Positions 22,804 to 30,377 of a stretch of DNA of 44,846 bases are shown piece by piece; the stretch's first letter is position 1, and each line of letters begins with the position of its first letter. The DNA is taken from assembly GCA_035463295.1 (NCBI GenBank), contig DATHTK010000078.1:1-44846 (forward strand), written 5' to 3'. The position numbers and the translations under genes are program-made. The notes below the pieces were generated by a model. That model did no database searches. It saw only the letters and a program-made list of their open reading frames with translations, and was not told the DNA's origin. The stretch is from DATHTK01 sp035463295. GTDB lineage: Bacteria > Actinomycetota > Rubrobacteria > Rubrobacterales > Rubrobacteraceae.

Positions 22804-23649
22804 ATGAGCGGAGCTTCGGGGGTTGTCTTGATCACGGGTTGTTCGTCCGGGATCGGCCGTGCGACCGCCGAGCGTCTGGCGTGTAGCGGTTGGACGGTCT
22901 ACGCGACGGCCCGAGACATCGAGGCGATCTCCGGCCTGGAGGCCAGCGGGTGCCGGCTGCTCCCGCTCGATGTTACGGATGAGGACTCGATGCGAGGCGC
23001 CGTCGAGGACGTCGAGAGAGTCGAGGGAGCGGTTGGCGTGCTCGTGAACAACGCCGGTTACAGCCAGTACGGCGCGGTGGAGGCGGTGCCGATGGAGAAG
23101 GTCCGGCGCCAGTTCGAGACCAACGTCTTCGGGCTCGTGCGAATGTGCCAGCTCGTCCTGCCGGGGATGAGGGCGCGGGGGTACGGCAGGATCGTCAACC
23201 TGTCCTCGATGGGAGGAAAGCTGACCTTCCCGGGGGGCGGCTTCTACCATGCGACCAAGCACGCCGTCGAGGCGATAAGCGACTCGTTGCGCTTCGAGGT
23301 CAAGGGATTCGGTGTGGACGTGGTCGTGATAGAACCCGGCATCATCCGGACCGGGTTCGCCCGGACCGCCGTCGACTCGATAGGGGAGGGCGAGGGACCG
23401 TACGCGGGTTTCGAGGCCGCCGTGGCGCGGGCGACCCGGGTCAACTACGAGAGGGGGCCGCTGTCGAGGCTGGGCGGTGGTCCGGAGACGGTCGCCGAGA
23501 CGATCGAGAGGGCGATCTCAGCGGCGAGACCGCGGGCACGCTACCGGGTGACGCCTTCGGCGACGCTGCTCATGGGGGTCAGGCGCCTCCTGCCGGACCG
23601 GGCCTGGGACGCCGTCCTGCGCTCCGCGTATCCCAGACCCGGCCGCTAG
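22804..23649 (+). CDS. short-chain dehydrogenase/reductase (SDR) family oxidoreductase
   Basis: A 281-aa classical SDR. The nucleotide-binding motif is VLITGCSSGIGRATAERL (~8-25), followed by LDVTDEDSM, NNAGYSQYGAVE, the catalytic Ser in IVNLSSMGGKLTFPGGGFY and YHATKHAVEAI (YxxxK), then VVVIEPGIIRTGF. The substrate cannot be told; the sequence is of the type annotated as 17-beta-hydroxysteroid or retinol dehydrogenase-like. AGGAGG lies 12 bases before ATG 22804; an in-frame GTG at 22795 is three bases from the same site. The gene stands alone on the plus strand, divergent from the ilv region, and its stop overlaps the end of the sulfotransferase gene. Confidence 0.88.
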   Translation: MSGASGVVLITGCSSGIGRATAERLACSGWTVYATARDIEAISGLEASGCRLLPLDVTDEDSMRGAVEDVERVEGAVGVLVNNAGYSQYGAVEAVPMEKVRRQFETNVFGLVRMCQLVLPGMRARGYGRIVNLSSMGGKLTFPGGGFYHATKHAVEAISDSLRFEVKGFGVDVVVIEPGIIRTGFARTAVDSIGEGEGPYAGFEAAVARATRVNYERGPLSRLGGGPETVAETIERAISAARPRARYRVTPSATLLMGVRRLLPDRAWDAVLRSAYPRPGR

Positions 23650-24398
23650 CCGGCCCTGGTCCGGCGCCGGGATAAGAGGTAGAGCGAAGCGAGGATCAAC
23701 CCCGTCGCCCCGCCGGCCAGGGAGACCGTTGCGGCCACCATCAGGCGCCGGATCCTTTTTCGGAAGGCCTCGCCCTCGTTAAGGTGGGGGAACGGCTCGC
23801 CCGCTGGTTCTTCGACGCCGAGGAACTCGCACAGGGGCTCCCAGCCCTCCTTTACCTCGTAGACCAGGATCTTCTCGGCCGGTACGCGTCTCTTTACCCC
23901 TTCGTTCCAGCGTTCTACGACCTTGGTCGCGTGCTCCCGGTCCTCGAACCTCCCGTCGAACGTCCGGTTCCAGACGAGGTCGGCGGCCATGAGGGCTGCG
24001 CGTCTCAGGTGCCTCATCCTGGGGACGAAGAGCGTGGCCAGGGAGAAGACCGGCGAGGAGGCGACGTTCTGAATGTTGTAGATGGTGTTCCGGGCGCTCT
24101 CGTACCACCGGTCGGGGTCTCGGACGGTGAGGATGACCTTCGCGTCCGGGCACCTCTCCATCAGCTCCTCGTAGAAGGTGGCGCTGGGCCAGTCGACCGT
24201 GGCCCGGTAGTCGTGGAAGAGACCCTCCCAGTCCACAAGCTCTCCTCGCACGGCGGCCTCCCAGACCGATATATGATCCGGGTTCGAGAACACCTCGGTC
24301 ATGTGGTAGCAGGGGCCGAAGCCAAGGGTCTCGAGGGCGACCTTGAGGGACATGGTGCCCGTGCGTCCGAAACCGACCCCGATCACTTCTAAAGGCAA
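23646..24398 (-). CDS. sulfotransferase family protein with C-terminal membrane anchor
   Basis: A 250-aa protein. The N-terminal GVGFGRTGTMSLKVALETLG is the 5'-phosphosulfate-binding loop of Sulfotransfer_4-type proteins; CYHMTEVFSNPDH, DWPSATFYEELMERCPDAK and VILTVRDPDRWYESARNT (3'-phosphate-binding region) follow in family order. The last ~30 residues form a transmembrane helix (LMVAATVSLAGGATGLILASL) with a basic end (SRRRTRAG), so the enzyme is probably tethered with its domain in the cytoplasm. The start is TTG 24398, with GAGGAG five bases upstream; GTG 24386 is possible. No PAPS-forming genes are nearby and the acceptor is unknown. It is convergent with the SDR gene (4-nt overlap). Confidence 0.75.
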   Translation of the reverse strand: MPLEVIGVGFGRTGTMSLKVALETLGFGPCYHMTEVFSNPDHISVWEAAVRGELVDWEGLFHDYRATVDWPSATFYEELMERCPDAKVILTVRDPDRWYESARNTIYNIQNVASSPVFSLATLFVPRMRHLRRAALMAADLVWNRTFDGRFEDREHATKVVERWNEGVKRRVPAEKILVYEVKEGWEPLCEFLGVEEPAGEPFPHLNEGEAFRKRIRRLMVAATVSLAGGATGLILASLYLLSRRRTRAG

Positions 24399-24515
24399 GC
24401 CTGCTCCTCGTGGTCCGCTCTCAGGAGGTACTGCGCGTTGGATTCTAAACCACGAGCACGCAGGCATGGGTGCCGGAGTGGTCGGTCGGGGCGTCCTTGG
24501 CGTTCGGTGATGAGC

Positions 24516-25757
24516 TCACGCCGGGCGGCGTTTCTCGCGCATTCTTGCGGCGACTACCAGTCCGGAGGCGGCGGTGAGAGCGCCTATCGCGGCGATCGCC
24601 GGGGCGAACCCGAAGAGGTCGGCGAGGACACCGGCGAGAAGGGCTCCGGCGGCGTAGCCCAGGTCTCGCCAGAGCCGGTAGACGCCCACGGCGCTCGCTC
24701 GCCAGGCGGGATGGGCGGCGTCGCCCACAGCGGCCAGCAGCGTGGGGTAGGCGAGGGCCGTGCCAAGGCCCATCAAGATCGAACCGGCGAGCCAGAGGGC
24801 AAAGGTTCCCGTGAGCGAGATCAGGAGGATGCCCGCGGCCTGCAACCACATGCCGCAGACGATCATCCACTTGCGTCCCAGGTGGTCGCTCATCCACCCG
24901 GTCGCGAGTTGTCCCAGACCCCATACGCCGGGGTAGACCGCGGCGAGCACGCCGATCCGCTCGATCGGAAGCCCGGACGCGGCGAAAAAGAGCGGCAGGA
25001 GGCCCCAGGCCATCCCGTCGTTGAGGTTGTTCACGAGCCCCGCCTGGCTCACGCTCGACAGGTTCCGGTCGGTGAAGCTGGTCCGCACGAACACCCGTCC
25101 GCCGCCAGGGCTGTCGTCCGGCGTCGTCGTCTGGCTCGCCTCCAGCCTCGCGTGGTCTTGGGTCTCCCGGACGAAGAACAGCGTCAGGAGCAACCCCAGG
25201 ACGGCGAAGCCGACGCCGGGGAGAAACGGCGCGGGGCGGACCCCGTAGCTGGCGGCCAGGTATCCGGCGGCGAGGGCGGCGAGCGAGACCGCTACGTAGC
25301 CGGCGGCCTCGTTCAGCCCCATTGCGAGGCCCCGCCGTTCGGGACCGACGAGGTCGATCTTCTTGATAACCGTCGTAGACCACGCGAGCCCCTGGTTCAC
25401 CCCGAGCAGCACGTTCGCCGCGACGACCCAGCCCCACGATGGGGCGAAGATGATCATGACCGGCACCGGCAGCGCGGCGAGCCACCCGAGCAGCAGCACG
25501 GGCTTTCTGCCGATCCGGTCGGAGAGCCGTCCGGCGAAGTAGTTCGTCCCGGCCTTGACCAGGCCGAAGCTGACGAGGAAGGAGAGGATCGCCGTGCGGC
25601 TCGCGAGCCCGAAGTCTTCTTCGGCGAGCAGCGGCAGCACCGACCGCTCCAGGCCGACCATCGCGCCGACAAAGGCGTTGACGACCACGAGCAGCGTGAA
25701 CTGCTCCCAGTTCGCGCGAAGGCCGAGACGGACGTTACGACCCGCGGGCCGATTCAT
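24516..25757 (-). CDS. major facilitator superfamily transporter
   Basis: A 413-aa protein with about 12 hydrophobic segments. The MFS loop 2-3 motif is present (YFAGRLSDRIGRKPVLLLGW), with a second-half counterpart (GQLATGWMSDHLGRKWMIVCG) and a central cytoplasmic loop (~residues 200-230). ATG 25757 lies inside the end of the selenoprotein methyltransferase gene (23-nt overlap), so it is the last gene of the ArsR-rhodanese operon and probably exports the compound that the upstream enzymes handle. I do not recognise a closer subfamily and cannot name the substrate. Confidence 0.85.
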   Translation of the reverse strand: MNRPAGRNVRLGLRANWEQFTLLVVVNAFVGAMVGLERSVLPLLAEEDFGLASRTAILSFLVSFGLVKAGTNYFAGRLSDRIGRKPVLLLGWLAALPVPVMIIFAPSWGWVVAANVLLGVNQGLAWSTTVIKKIDLVGPERRGLAMGLNEAAGYVAVSLAALAAGYLAASYGVRPAPFLPGVGFAVLGLLLTLFFVRETQDHARLEASQTTTPDDSPGGGRVFVRTSFTDRNLSSVSQAGLVNNLNDGMAWGLLPLFFAASGLPIERIGVLAAVYPGVWGLGQLATGWMSDHLGRKWMIVCGMWLQAAGILLISLTGTFALWLAGSILMGLGTALAYPTLLAAVGDAAHPAWRASAVGVYRLWRDLGYAAGALLAGVLADLFGFAPAIAAIGALTAASGLVVAARMREKRRPA

Positions 25758-26628
25758 GAGACGGCGCAGCGGTTGGCACCCGCCTCGAGATCCGCGGGAT
25801 CTCGCAGCTCGATGCCGCGAGGGCGGCAGCCCATTCCTCCTCGTCGACGGCCCTGCGGGCGCGGAAGTTGATCCCTAGAGTCCCGAACTTCTCGGCGCTG
25901 CCCGCTTGCGGCGCGCCGGAAAAGACGTCCTTGCGCCAGGTGATCTCGAAGTTAACGAAACCGGCGGCCACGACCGTGGCCTCTAGCTCTGCCTCCAGCA
26001 GAGCCCCGGCTATTCACCCGGTCCAGAGGTCTATCTTGCGCCTGGCGCTCTCCGGGACGGCCTTCTGCACCAGGATGTCCCCGATCTGCAGCCGGCCGCC
26101 GGGCCTGAGGACCCGTGACATCTCTTCCAACGCCGCACCCTTGTCCGGCATTAGGTTGAGCACGCCGTTGGAGATAACCACGTCCGCCCAGCCGTCTTCG
26201 ACAGGCAACTCCTCGCCATAGCCCTCGCGGAACTCTACGTTCGAAAGGCCCGCTTCATCGGCCGCCTCGCGGGCCTTCTCCAGCATAGAGTGCGTCATGT
26301 CCACCCCGATCACACACCCCTCGGGCCCGACCTTCTTCGCGGCGATAAGACTATCTATCCCGGCGCCGCAGCCCACGTCCACTACCCTCTCACTGGGATG
26401 GATCTCCCCCAGAGAGAAGGGGTTGCCGGTGCCGGCGAAAGACTCGATGGAGGATTCAGGTATGCCCTCCAGCCATTCGTCGGCGTACTCCAGCATGCGC
26501 GCCAGCGGGCGCCCGGTGTGGAAGTGGAAACCTTTCTCGGGGTTGGTCGCCACTTTGGCGTATTCTTCCTGAATCGCCTCGCGCAAGACGCCCACGTCGA
26601 GTTCTTGTTCGATCAGGTGGTCGCTCAT
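25735..26628 (-). CDS. SAM-dependent methyltransferase, ArsM-like, predicted selenoprotein (Sec205)
   Basis: Read through one in-frame UGA (26014-26016), the gene encodes 297 aa. The N-terminal part has FHFHTGRPLARMLEYADEWL and FAGTGNPFSLGE. The SAM motif is VVDVGCGAGIDSLIAAKKVG, followed by IGVDMTHSMLEKA and LMPDKGAALEEMSRVLRPGG. After KIDLWTG comes UGA, then IAGALLEAEL, AGFVNFEITWRKDVFSGAP and FGTLGINFRARR, the normal C-terminus of this family. The UGA sits where ArsM-like enzymes have Cys in GC-IAGAL. Another ArsM cysteine position (NCV) is Gly here. A SECIS-like hairpin follows nine bases after the UGA. ATG 26628 has AAGGAG four bases upstream. Without recoding the protein would lose 92 conserved residues. 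The methyl acceptor (As, Se, Te or a thiol) is unknown. Confidence 0.85.
25986..26004 (-). promoter_or_regulatory. bacterial SECIS-like hairpin in the methyltransferase gene
   Basis: On the mRNA, GCTCTGC-TGGAG-GCAGAGC forms a perfect 7-bp stem (8 with a G-U pair) and a 5-nt loop, starting 9 nt after the UGA, so the loop is 16 nt from it. Bacterial SECIS elements lie immediately downstream of the UGA with small G-containing apical loops; size and distance fit. Confidence 0.65.
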
Positions 26629-26639
26629 CGGTCTCCTTT

Positions 26640-27014
26640 CTAGAACGAGACCACGCTGCGCTCTGAGGCCATCTGCGAGAAACCGACCGGATCGGTGAAC
26701 TGCGCCTTGAGCTCCGCAAGGTCCGCCTCGGTCACCCCACGGGCGACCGCACACGAGCCTCAGACGTACACCGGTATCTCGAAGTCCCTGACCTTCTCTA
26801 CGAGCTCCCTGAGCGGCGGGAAACCCACCCCGTGCACGGCGTCGACCATGCCCGGCTTGACCAGGCTCGACGCCTCGCCGAGCAGCGCAATGCAGCAGTC
26901 TATCCCGGCGCTCCCAGCCCCCGTGGCTACCAGAAACGGTAGCGTGGCCAGCGTCGGATCGTCGGTGCCGTGCGTGGCTACGTACATCAAGGGCCTCTGG
27001 CCGTTCTCCTCCAT
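26640..27014 (-). CDS. DsrE-family sulfur-relay protein, predicted selenoprotein (Sec85, U-G-S-C motif)
   Basis: Read through the in-frame UGA at 26760-26762, this is a 124-aa DsrE/TusD-like protein. The first 84 residues (MYVATHGTDDPTLATLPFLV, GIDCCIALLGEASSLV, PPLRELVEKVRDFEIPVYV) form the Rossmann-like fold of the family. UGA then falls at the start of the redox motif where relatives have Cys (CGxCAxARG), giving U-G-S-C, followed by AVARGVTEADLAELKAQF. A strong SECIS-like hairpin begins 10 nt later. ATG 27014 lies 5 bases after the tusA stop, with AGGGGAG upstream. DsrE-type proteins pass persulfide sulfur between TusA-like carriers and other acceptors; a Sec at the attacking position would make a more reactive selenol. 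It ends 11 bases before the methyltransferase. Confidence 0.87.
26729..26749 (-). promoter_or_regulatory. bacterial SECIS-like hairpin in the DsrE gene
   Basis: A 9-bp stem (CGGTCGCCC paired with GGGTGACCG, one G-U) closed by a GUG triloop, starting 10 nt after the UGA, with the loop 19 nt downstream. The apical G-U matches the feature recognised by bacterial SelB in known SECIS elements. Confidence 0.7.
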
Positions 27015-27019
27015 GATCT

Positions 27020-27268
27020 CTACTCCCCTTTCACTATCTCCATCCGGAAGGTCTTGCCGTCATCCTCGGTTATCCGCCAGGAGCACCCCCTCTGCTCGAC
27101 GAGGCGAGGAATGGTCTGCCGCGCGGGAAGATAGTCCGTGATCACGGTCAGCCTACCCCCCGACGGAAGCTCTTTGAGCGCCGCCAACGTCTCTCCGGTC
27201 GGACCCGGACAGATGCTCCCGCGCAGATCCAGTTCCACCACCGGGTCGGGTGTCGATGCTCGGGACAC
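27020..27268 (-). CDS. tusA: TusA-family sulfurtransferase
   Basis: An 82-aa sulfur-carrier protein. The family signature is present as VVELDLRGSICPGPTGETLAALKEL, with the persulfide-carrying Cys in C-P-x-P (around residue 20), followed by GGRLTVITDYLPARQTIPRL and a C-terminal strand FRMEIVKGE. The start is GTG 27268, eight bases after AGGAGG; the frame continues upstream into the ArsR-rhodanese gene as a shadow. It lies 5 bases from both neighbours and probably receives sulfur from the rhodanese domain encoded just upstream and passes it to the DsrE protein. Confidence 0.9.
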   Translation of the reverse strand: MSRASTPDPVVELDLRGSICPGPTGETLAALKELPSGGRLTVITDYLPARQTIPRLVEQRGCSWRITEDDGKTFRMEIVKGE

Positions 27269-27273
27269 GCTGT

Positions 27274-27993
27274 TCACCTCCTCTCTCCGACCGCTTTCGA
27301 ACACACCCTCGCAACTCGGTTCTCCTCGGTAAACCCCGACGCGAGCGGATAGCCCGCAGCCCGCCACTCGGGGAAGCCCGCGTCGAGGCGCCGGGCCTCG
27401 AACCCGCTCCGGTGCAGCACCCTTACCGCCTCGTCGGAATAGACGCAATACGGACCCCGGCAGTAGGCCACGACCTCCACGCCGCGAGGTAGCTCCGCTA
27501 GACGGCGCTCGAGCTTCTCGACCGGGATGGAGCGCGCGCCGGAGATGTGTCCCCGCTCGTATTCCACCTCCGGACGGGTGTCGATGACGGTCACGGCCTC
27601 CTCCGTCATCAGACGTAGCAGCGTCTCTTTGTCCACCGCCTCGAACTCCTCGCGGTCGGTGAAGTACCTCTGCACGAGGCGGTCGATCTCCGCACGGCGC
27701 GTGCCGCCGATGTCGCGCAGCGTCCGCCAGAGCTCGAAGACCTCAGGGGCAGCCAACCTGTAGATGACCCTCAAACCCCGCTTCTCACCCTCGACCAGCC
27801 GCGCCCGCCGCAACACCTGCAGGTGGGCGGAGGCGTTGGCAACGCTCAACGCAGCCTCCCGCGCCAGCTCCTCGACGCTGCGCTCTCCCTGCCCCAGAAG
27901 ATCCAGCAACTCGAGCCGGTGCGGGTTCGCCAGCGCTTTCCCCAGTACGGCCAACTCGCCGTAGAACCCCTCTTTGAAAGCCCTGCTGCCCAC
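27274..27993 (-). CDS. ArsR-family regulator fused to a rhodanese domain
   Basis: A 239-aa fusion. Residues ~10-95 are a winged-helix ArsR/SmtB domain (LGKALANPHRLELLDLLGQG, VANASAHLQVLRRARLVEGE recognition helix, GLRVIYRLA). Residues ~120-228 are a rhodanese domain (VTVIDTRPEVEYERGHISGA, SIPVEKLERRLAELP) with the active-site loop VAYCRGPYCVYSDEAV, where the first Cys should carry the persulfide. Such fusions probably sense sulfur or thiol state directly. The start is GTG 27993, with AGGATG upstream. An inverted-repeat operator overlaps its own promoter, so autoregulation is expected. It is the first gene of the operon with tusA, both predicted selenoproteins and the MFS transporter. Confidence 0.92.
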   Translation of the reverse strand: MGSRAFKEGFYGELAVLGKALANPHRLELLDLLGQGERSVEELAREAALSVANASAHLQVLRRARLVEGEKRGLRVIYRLAAPEVFELWRTLRDIGGTRRAEIDRLVQRYFTDREEFEAVDKETLLRLMTEEAVTVIDTRPEVEYERGHISGARSIPVEKLERRLAELPRGVEVVAYCRGPYCVYSDEAVRVLHRSGFEARRLDAGFPEWRAAGYPLASGFTEENRVARVCSKAVGERR

Positions 27994-28010
27994 CCGTCAT
28001 CCTGTCTATG

Positions 28011-28038
28011 TAGTATTCAATAGACTTGTTGAATGCTA
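28011..28038. promoter_or_regulatory. ArsR-type operator (inverted repeat)
   Basis: ATTCAA-N8-TTGAAT (28015-28034) is a perfect dyad, extended to TAGtATTCAA-N8-TTGAATgCTA over 28 bp with one mismatch pair. The TTCAA/TTGAA half-sites are typical of ArsR/SmtB operators. It lies 18 bases before the ArsR-rhodanese GTG and touches the candidate -10. Confidence 0.75.
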
Positions 28039-28067
28039 CGCTAGCAGCGATCCGCATTCTGTGTCAA
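28038..28067 (-). promoter_or_regulatory. candidate promoter of the ArsR-rhodanese selenoprotein operon
   Basis: The minus strand has TTGACA at 28067-28062, an 18-base spacer and TAGCGT at 28043-28038. The -35 is consensus and the -10 weak. The operator overlaps the -10 and start-site region, giving a simple steric repression layout. Confidence 0.55.
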
Positions 28068-28156
28068 GGCGTTTGGGACAGATGTCCCACCAGGGGCAGA
28101 GTCTCCGGGTCCGGCATGGTCGTTTCGGAGACCTCTATCTAGCGCCAGTTCCCTGG

Positions 28157-29089
28157 CTAGAGCGCGGGTTCGAGGCTGGGGGCGGCCACTTCGCCGGGGG
28201 GCACGACGCGGGCGCCGAGAAGGTCCACGTCGAGGGCCCAGGCTCTCGCTTCGATCCCCCTCGCGCCGAAAGCCGTCCGCATCGCCTCGGCTATTCGCGC
28301 GGCCTTCGGCTCCGGGGTGAAGGCGAGGACGGTTGGACCGGATCCGGAGAGGCACGCGCCGTAGGCGCCGTGGGAGAGCGCCTCGTCTATGACGTCTTCG
28401 AGGCCGAGGATGAGGTGGGATCTGTAGGGCTGGTGCAGCCGGTCCTGCATCGCGACGCGCAGCAGCTCGTACTCGCCGGTTGCGAGGGCGCCCAGGAGCA
28501 GGCCCGAGCGGCCGACGTTGAAGACGGCGTCGCGGTGAGGGACTCGTTCCGGGAGGGCGCGTCTCGCGGCGGTCGTGGAGACGGCGAAGTCCGGAACGGC
28601 GACTGCGACCTTCAGGTTCTCGGGCTCCAGGCGGACGGCGCTCACGCCCTCGGTCGTGAGGGTCCCGATCACGAGCCCGCCGAGCAGGGCCGGTGCGGCG
28701 TTATCCGGGTGGCCGTCGAGTTCGCAGACCAGGTTCAGGAGGTCGGGGGCGGCGATGTGGCCGCCGAACAGGTCGTTCGCGGCGACGGCGCCTCCGACCA
28801 GCGCTGCGGCGCTCCCGCCGAGGCCGCGGGTGGGTGGGATCTCGTTCTCCTGGATGAGCCGGAAATGGGCCTCCGACTCGCCGACGATCTCCGCGACAAA
28901 GCGGGCGGCGCGGTAAGCCGGGTGTTCGGGACCGCGGGGGATGAGGTCCTCGCCGGTGCCGCGGACTTCGATCGCCGGGTACGGCGAGAGGTCCAGGCTT
29001 ATGCGCATGCTTAGAGAGAGGGCGATGCCCACCGCGTCGTAGCCGGGTCCGAGGTTCGCCGAGGTGGCCGGAACGCGGACGGAGATCAC
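28157..29089 (-). CDS. thrB: homoserine kinase
   Basis: A 310-aa GHMP kinase that phosphorylates L-homoserine. Motifs are VRVPATSANLGPGYDAVGIA at the N-terminus, the ATP-binding IPPTRGLGGSAAALVGGAVA (~residues 85-105), and the C-terminal GACLSGSGPTVLAF. The start is GTG 29089, overlapping the thrC TGA in a GTGA; the long frame continuing upstream is a shadow of thrC. It is the second gene of thrC-thrB. Threonine from this pair need not feed isoleucine here, since cimA is present. Confidence 0.94.
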   Translation of the reverse strand: MISVRVPATSANLGPGYDAVGIALSLSMRISLDLSPYPAIEVRGTGEDLIPRGPEHPAYRAARFVAEIVGESEAHFRLIQENEIPPTRGLGGSAAALVGGAVAANDLFGGHIAAPDLLNLVCELDGHPDNAAPALLGGLVIGTLTTEGVSAVRLEPENLKVAVAVPDFAVSTTAARRALPERVPHRDAVFNVGRSGLLLGALATGEYELLRVAMQDRLHQPYRSHLILGLEDVIDEALSHGAYGACLSGSGPTVLAFTPEPKAARIAEAMRTAFGARGIEARAWALDVDLLGARVVPPGEVAAPSLEPAL

Positions 29090-30153
29090 GGCTTCGTCGG
29101 GGCTACGGCCCCCTCCATCCGGCCGGCGACGGCTTCGAAGGTCGCCGGGACGGGGTCCGGCAGCCGCACGCGGCCCAGGATGACGTCCGGGTCCTTGAGG
29201 CCGTGGCCCGTAAGGACCGCGACTACCGTTCCCTCTGGCCCCCGGCTCTCCCGGGCCAGCTTGAGCAATCCGGCGATCCCCGCGGCCGACGCCGGCTCGC
29301 AGAAGACGCCCTCCTCGCGCGCGAGCAGCTCCTGGGCGGCGAGTATCTCGGCGTCCGTCACCGCCTCGATGAGGCCGCCGGACTCCTCTACGGCCGCGAG
29401 CGCTCCCTTCTTGCTCGCGGGAGAACCGATTCGGATGGCGCTCGCGACCGTCTCCGGGCTCTCGATGTCGTGACCGGCGACGAGCGGGGCGGACCCTTCG
29501 GCCTGGAAGCCGAGCATGCGCGGGGCGCCGTCTGCGTGGCCGGCCTCGCGCCACTCCGAGAAGCCCTTCCAGTAGGCGGTGATGTTCCCGGCGTTGCCGA
29601 CGGGCAGGGCGAGGGCATTGGGGGGGGCTCCCAGCGCCTCGCAGACCTCGAAGGCGGCCGTCTTCTGGCCCTCGATCCGGTCGGGGTTCACCGAGTTCAC
29701 GAGGGCGACGCTTTCGAGCTCCTCGGTAGCGGCGCGCGAGAGCTTGAGGGCGGCGTCGAAGTTGCCCTCGACCTGGATGATCTGAGCCCCGTGTGCCAGG
29801 ACCTGGACGGCTTTCCCCAGCGCTATCTTGCCGGCCGGGACCACGACAAAGCACTCTATACCGGCCCTCGCGGCGTAGGCGGAGGCCGATGCCGCGGTGT
29901 TGCCGGTCGAGGCGCACACGCACGCCCGGTTCCCCGCGGCGACCGCCCGGCTCAGAGCCACCGTCATGCCGCGGTCCTTGAAGGAGCCCGTCGGGTTCAT
30001 CCCCTCGAACTTCAGATAAAGGCGAGCGCCTACCCTCTCGGAGAGCCGCAGCGCCTCTATAAGCGGCGTCTCACCCTCGCCTAACGTGGCTATCGCGCCG
30101 TCGGGCACCTCTGTCAACCACCGGCGGTAACGTCGGATAACACCCTGCCGCAT
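29086..30153 (-). CDS. thrC: threonine synthase
   Basis: A 355-aa fold-type II PLP enzyme that converts O-phosphohomoserine to threonine. The PLP lysine lies in EGMNPTGSFKDRGMTVALS (~residues 45-63). CASTGNTAASASAYAARAG, a glycine-rich PLP phosphate loop ALPVGNAGNITAYWKGF, and CEPASAAGIAGLLKL near the C-terminus follow. I start at ATG 30153 (MRQGVIRRYRRWL), the length and N-terminus of the short actinobacterial ThrC; the frame runs further upstream without a supporting ribosome site. It is translationally coupled to thrB. Confidence 0.94.
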   Translation of the reverse strand: MRQGVIRRYRRWLTEVPDGAIATLGEGETPLIEALRLSERVGARLYLKFEGMNPTGSFKDRGMTVALSRAVAAGNRACVCASTGNTAASASAYAARAGIECFVVVPAGKIALGKAVQVLAHGAQIIQVEGNFDAALKLSRAATEELESVALVNSVNPDRIEGQKTAAFEVCEALGAPPNALALPVGNAGNITAYWKGFSEWREAGHADGAPRMLGFQAEGSAPLVAGHDIESPETVASAIRIGSPASKKGALAAVEESGGLIEAVTDAEILAAQELLAREEGVFCEPASAAGIAGLLKLARESRGPEGTVVAVLTGHGLKDPDVILGRVRLPDPVPATFEAVAGRMEGAVAPTKP

Positions 30154-30338
30154 CACCTGTGTCCGAACACCCAAGATAAACCGCGCCTTTCGAGTCCGAC
30201 CATTCCTCGCGGACCGGAGGCTTAGAGAGTGGCCACGCCGCTGCCCGCAGTTCGCGGGACCCGAAAACGAGCGTAGAGGCCGAAGACCATGACGCATGAA
30301 ACGTACCACGCCCCCGCTCTCACTTTCAAGAACGCCGC
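30154..30338. other. divergent intergenic region, thrC side
   Basis: Non-coding stretch between thrC and the rfb promoter. A frame from thrC extends through part of it but lacks a ribosome site. I see no convincing thrC promoter, repeat or RNA here. Confidence 0.4.
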
Positions 30339-30368
30339 GTGACGGCACCCGCCTGCGTCTAGTAAATT
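30339..30368 (+). promoter_or_regulatory. candidate rfb operon promoter
   Basis: GTGACG (30339-30344), an 18-base spacer and TAAATT (30363-30368). Each hexamer matches the consensus at four of six positions. Predicted initiation near 30375 coincides with the first bases of a structured leader RNA. Confidence 0.4.
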
Positions 30369-30377
30369 ACGCGGGAA

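Noticed and set aside
24438..25871. Plus-strand open frame opposite the MFS gene
   Set aside because: Antisense to a clear 12-helix transporter; no recognisable protein features.
26014..26754. Methyltransferase as a truncated or broken gene, with a separate small gene at 25735-25971
   Set aside because: Only one UGA interrupts an otherwise continuous, family-conserved frame, the UGA lies at a Cys position, a SECIS-like hairpin follows, and the neighbouring DsrE gene shows the same pattern.
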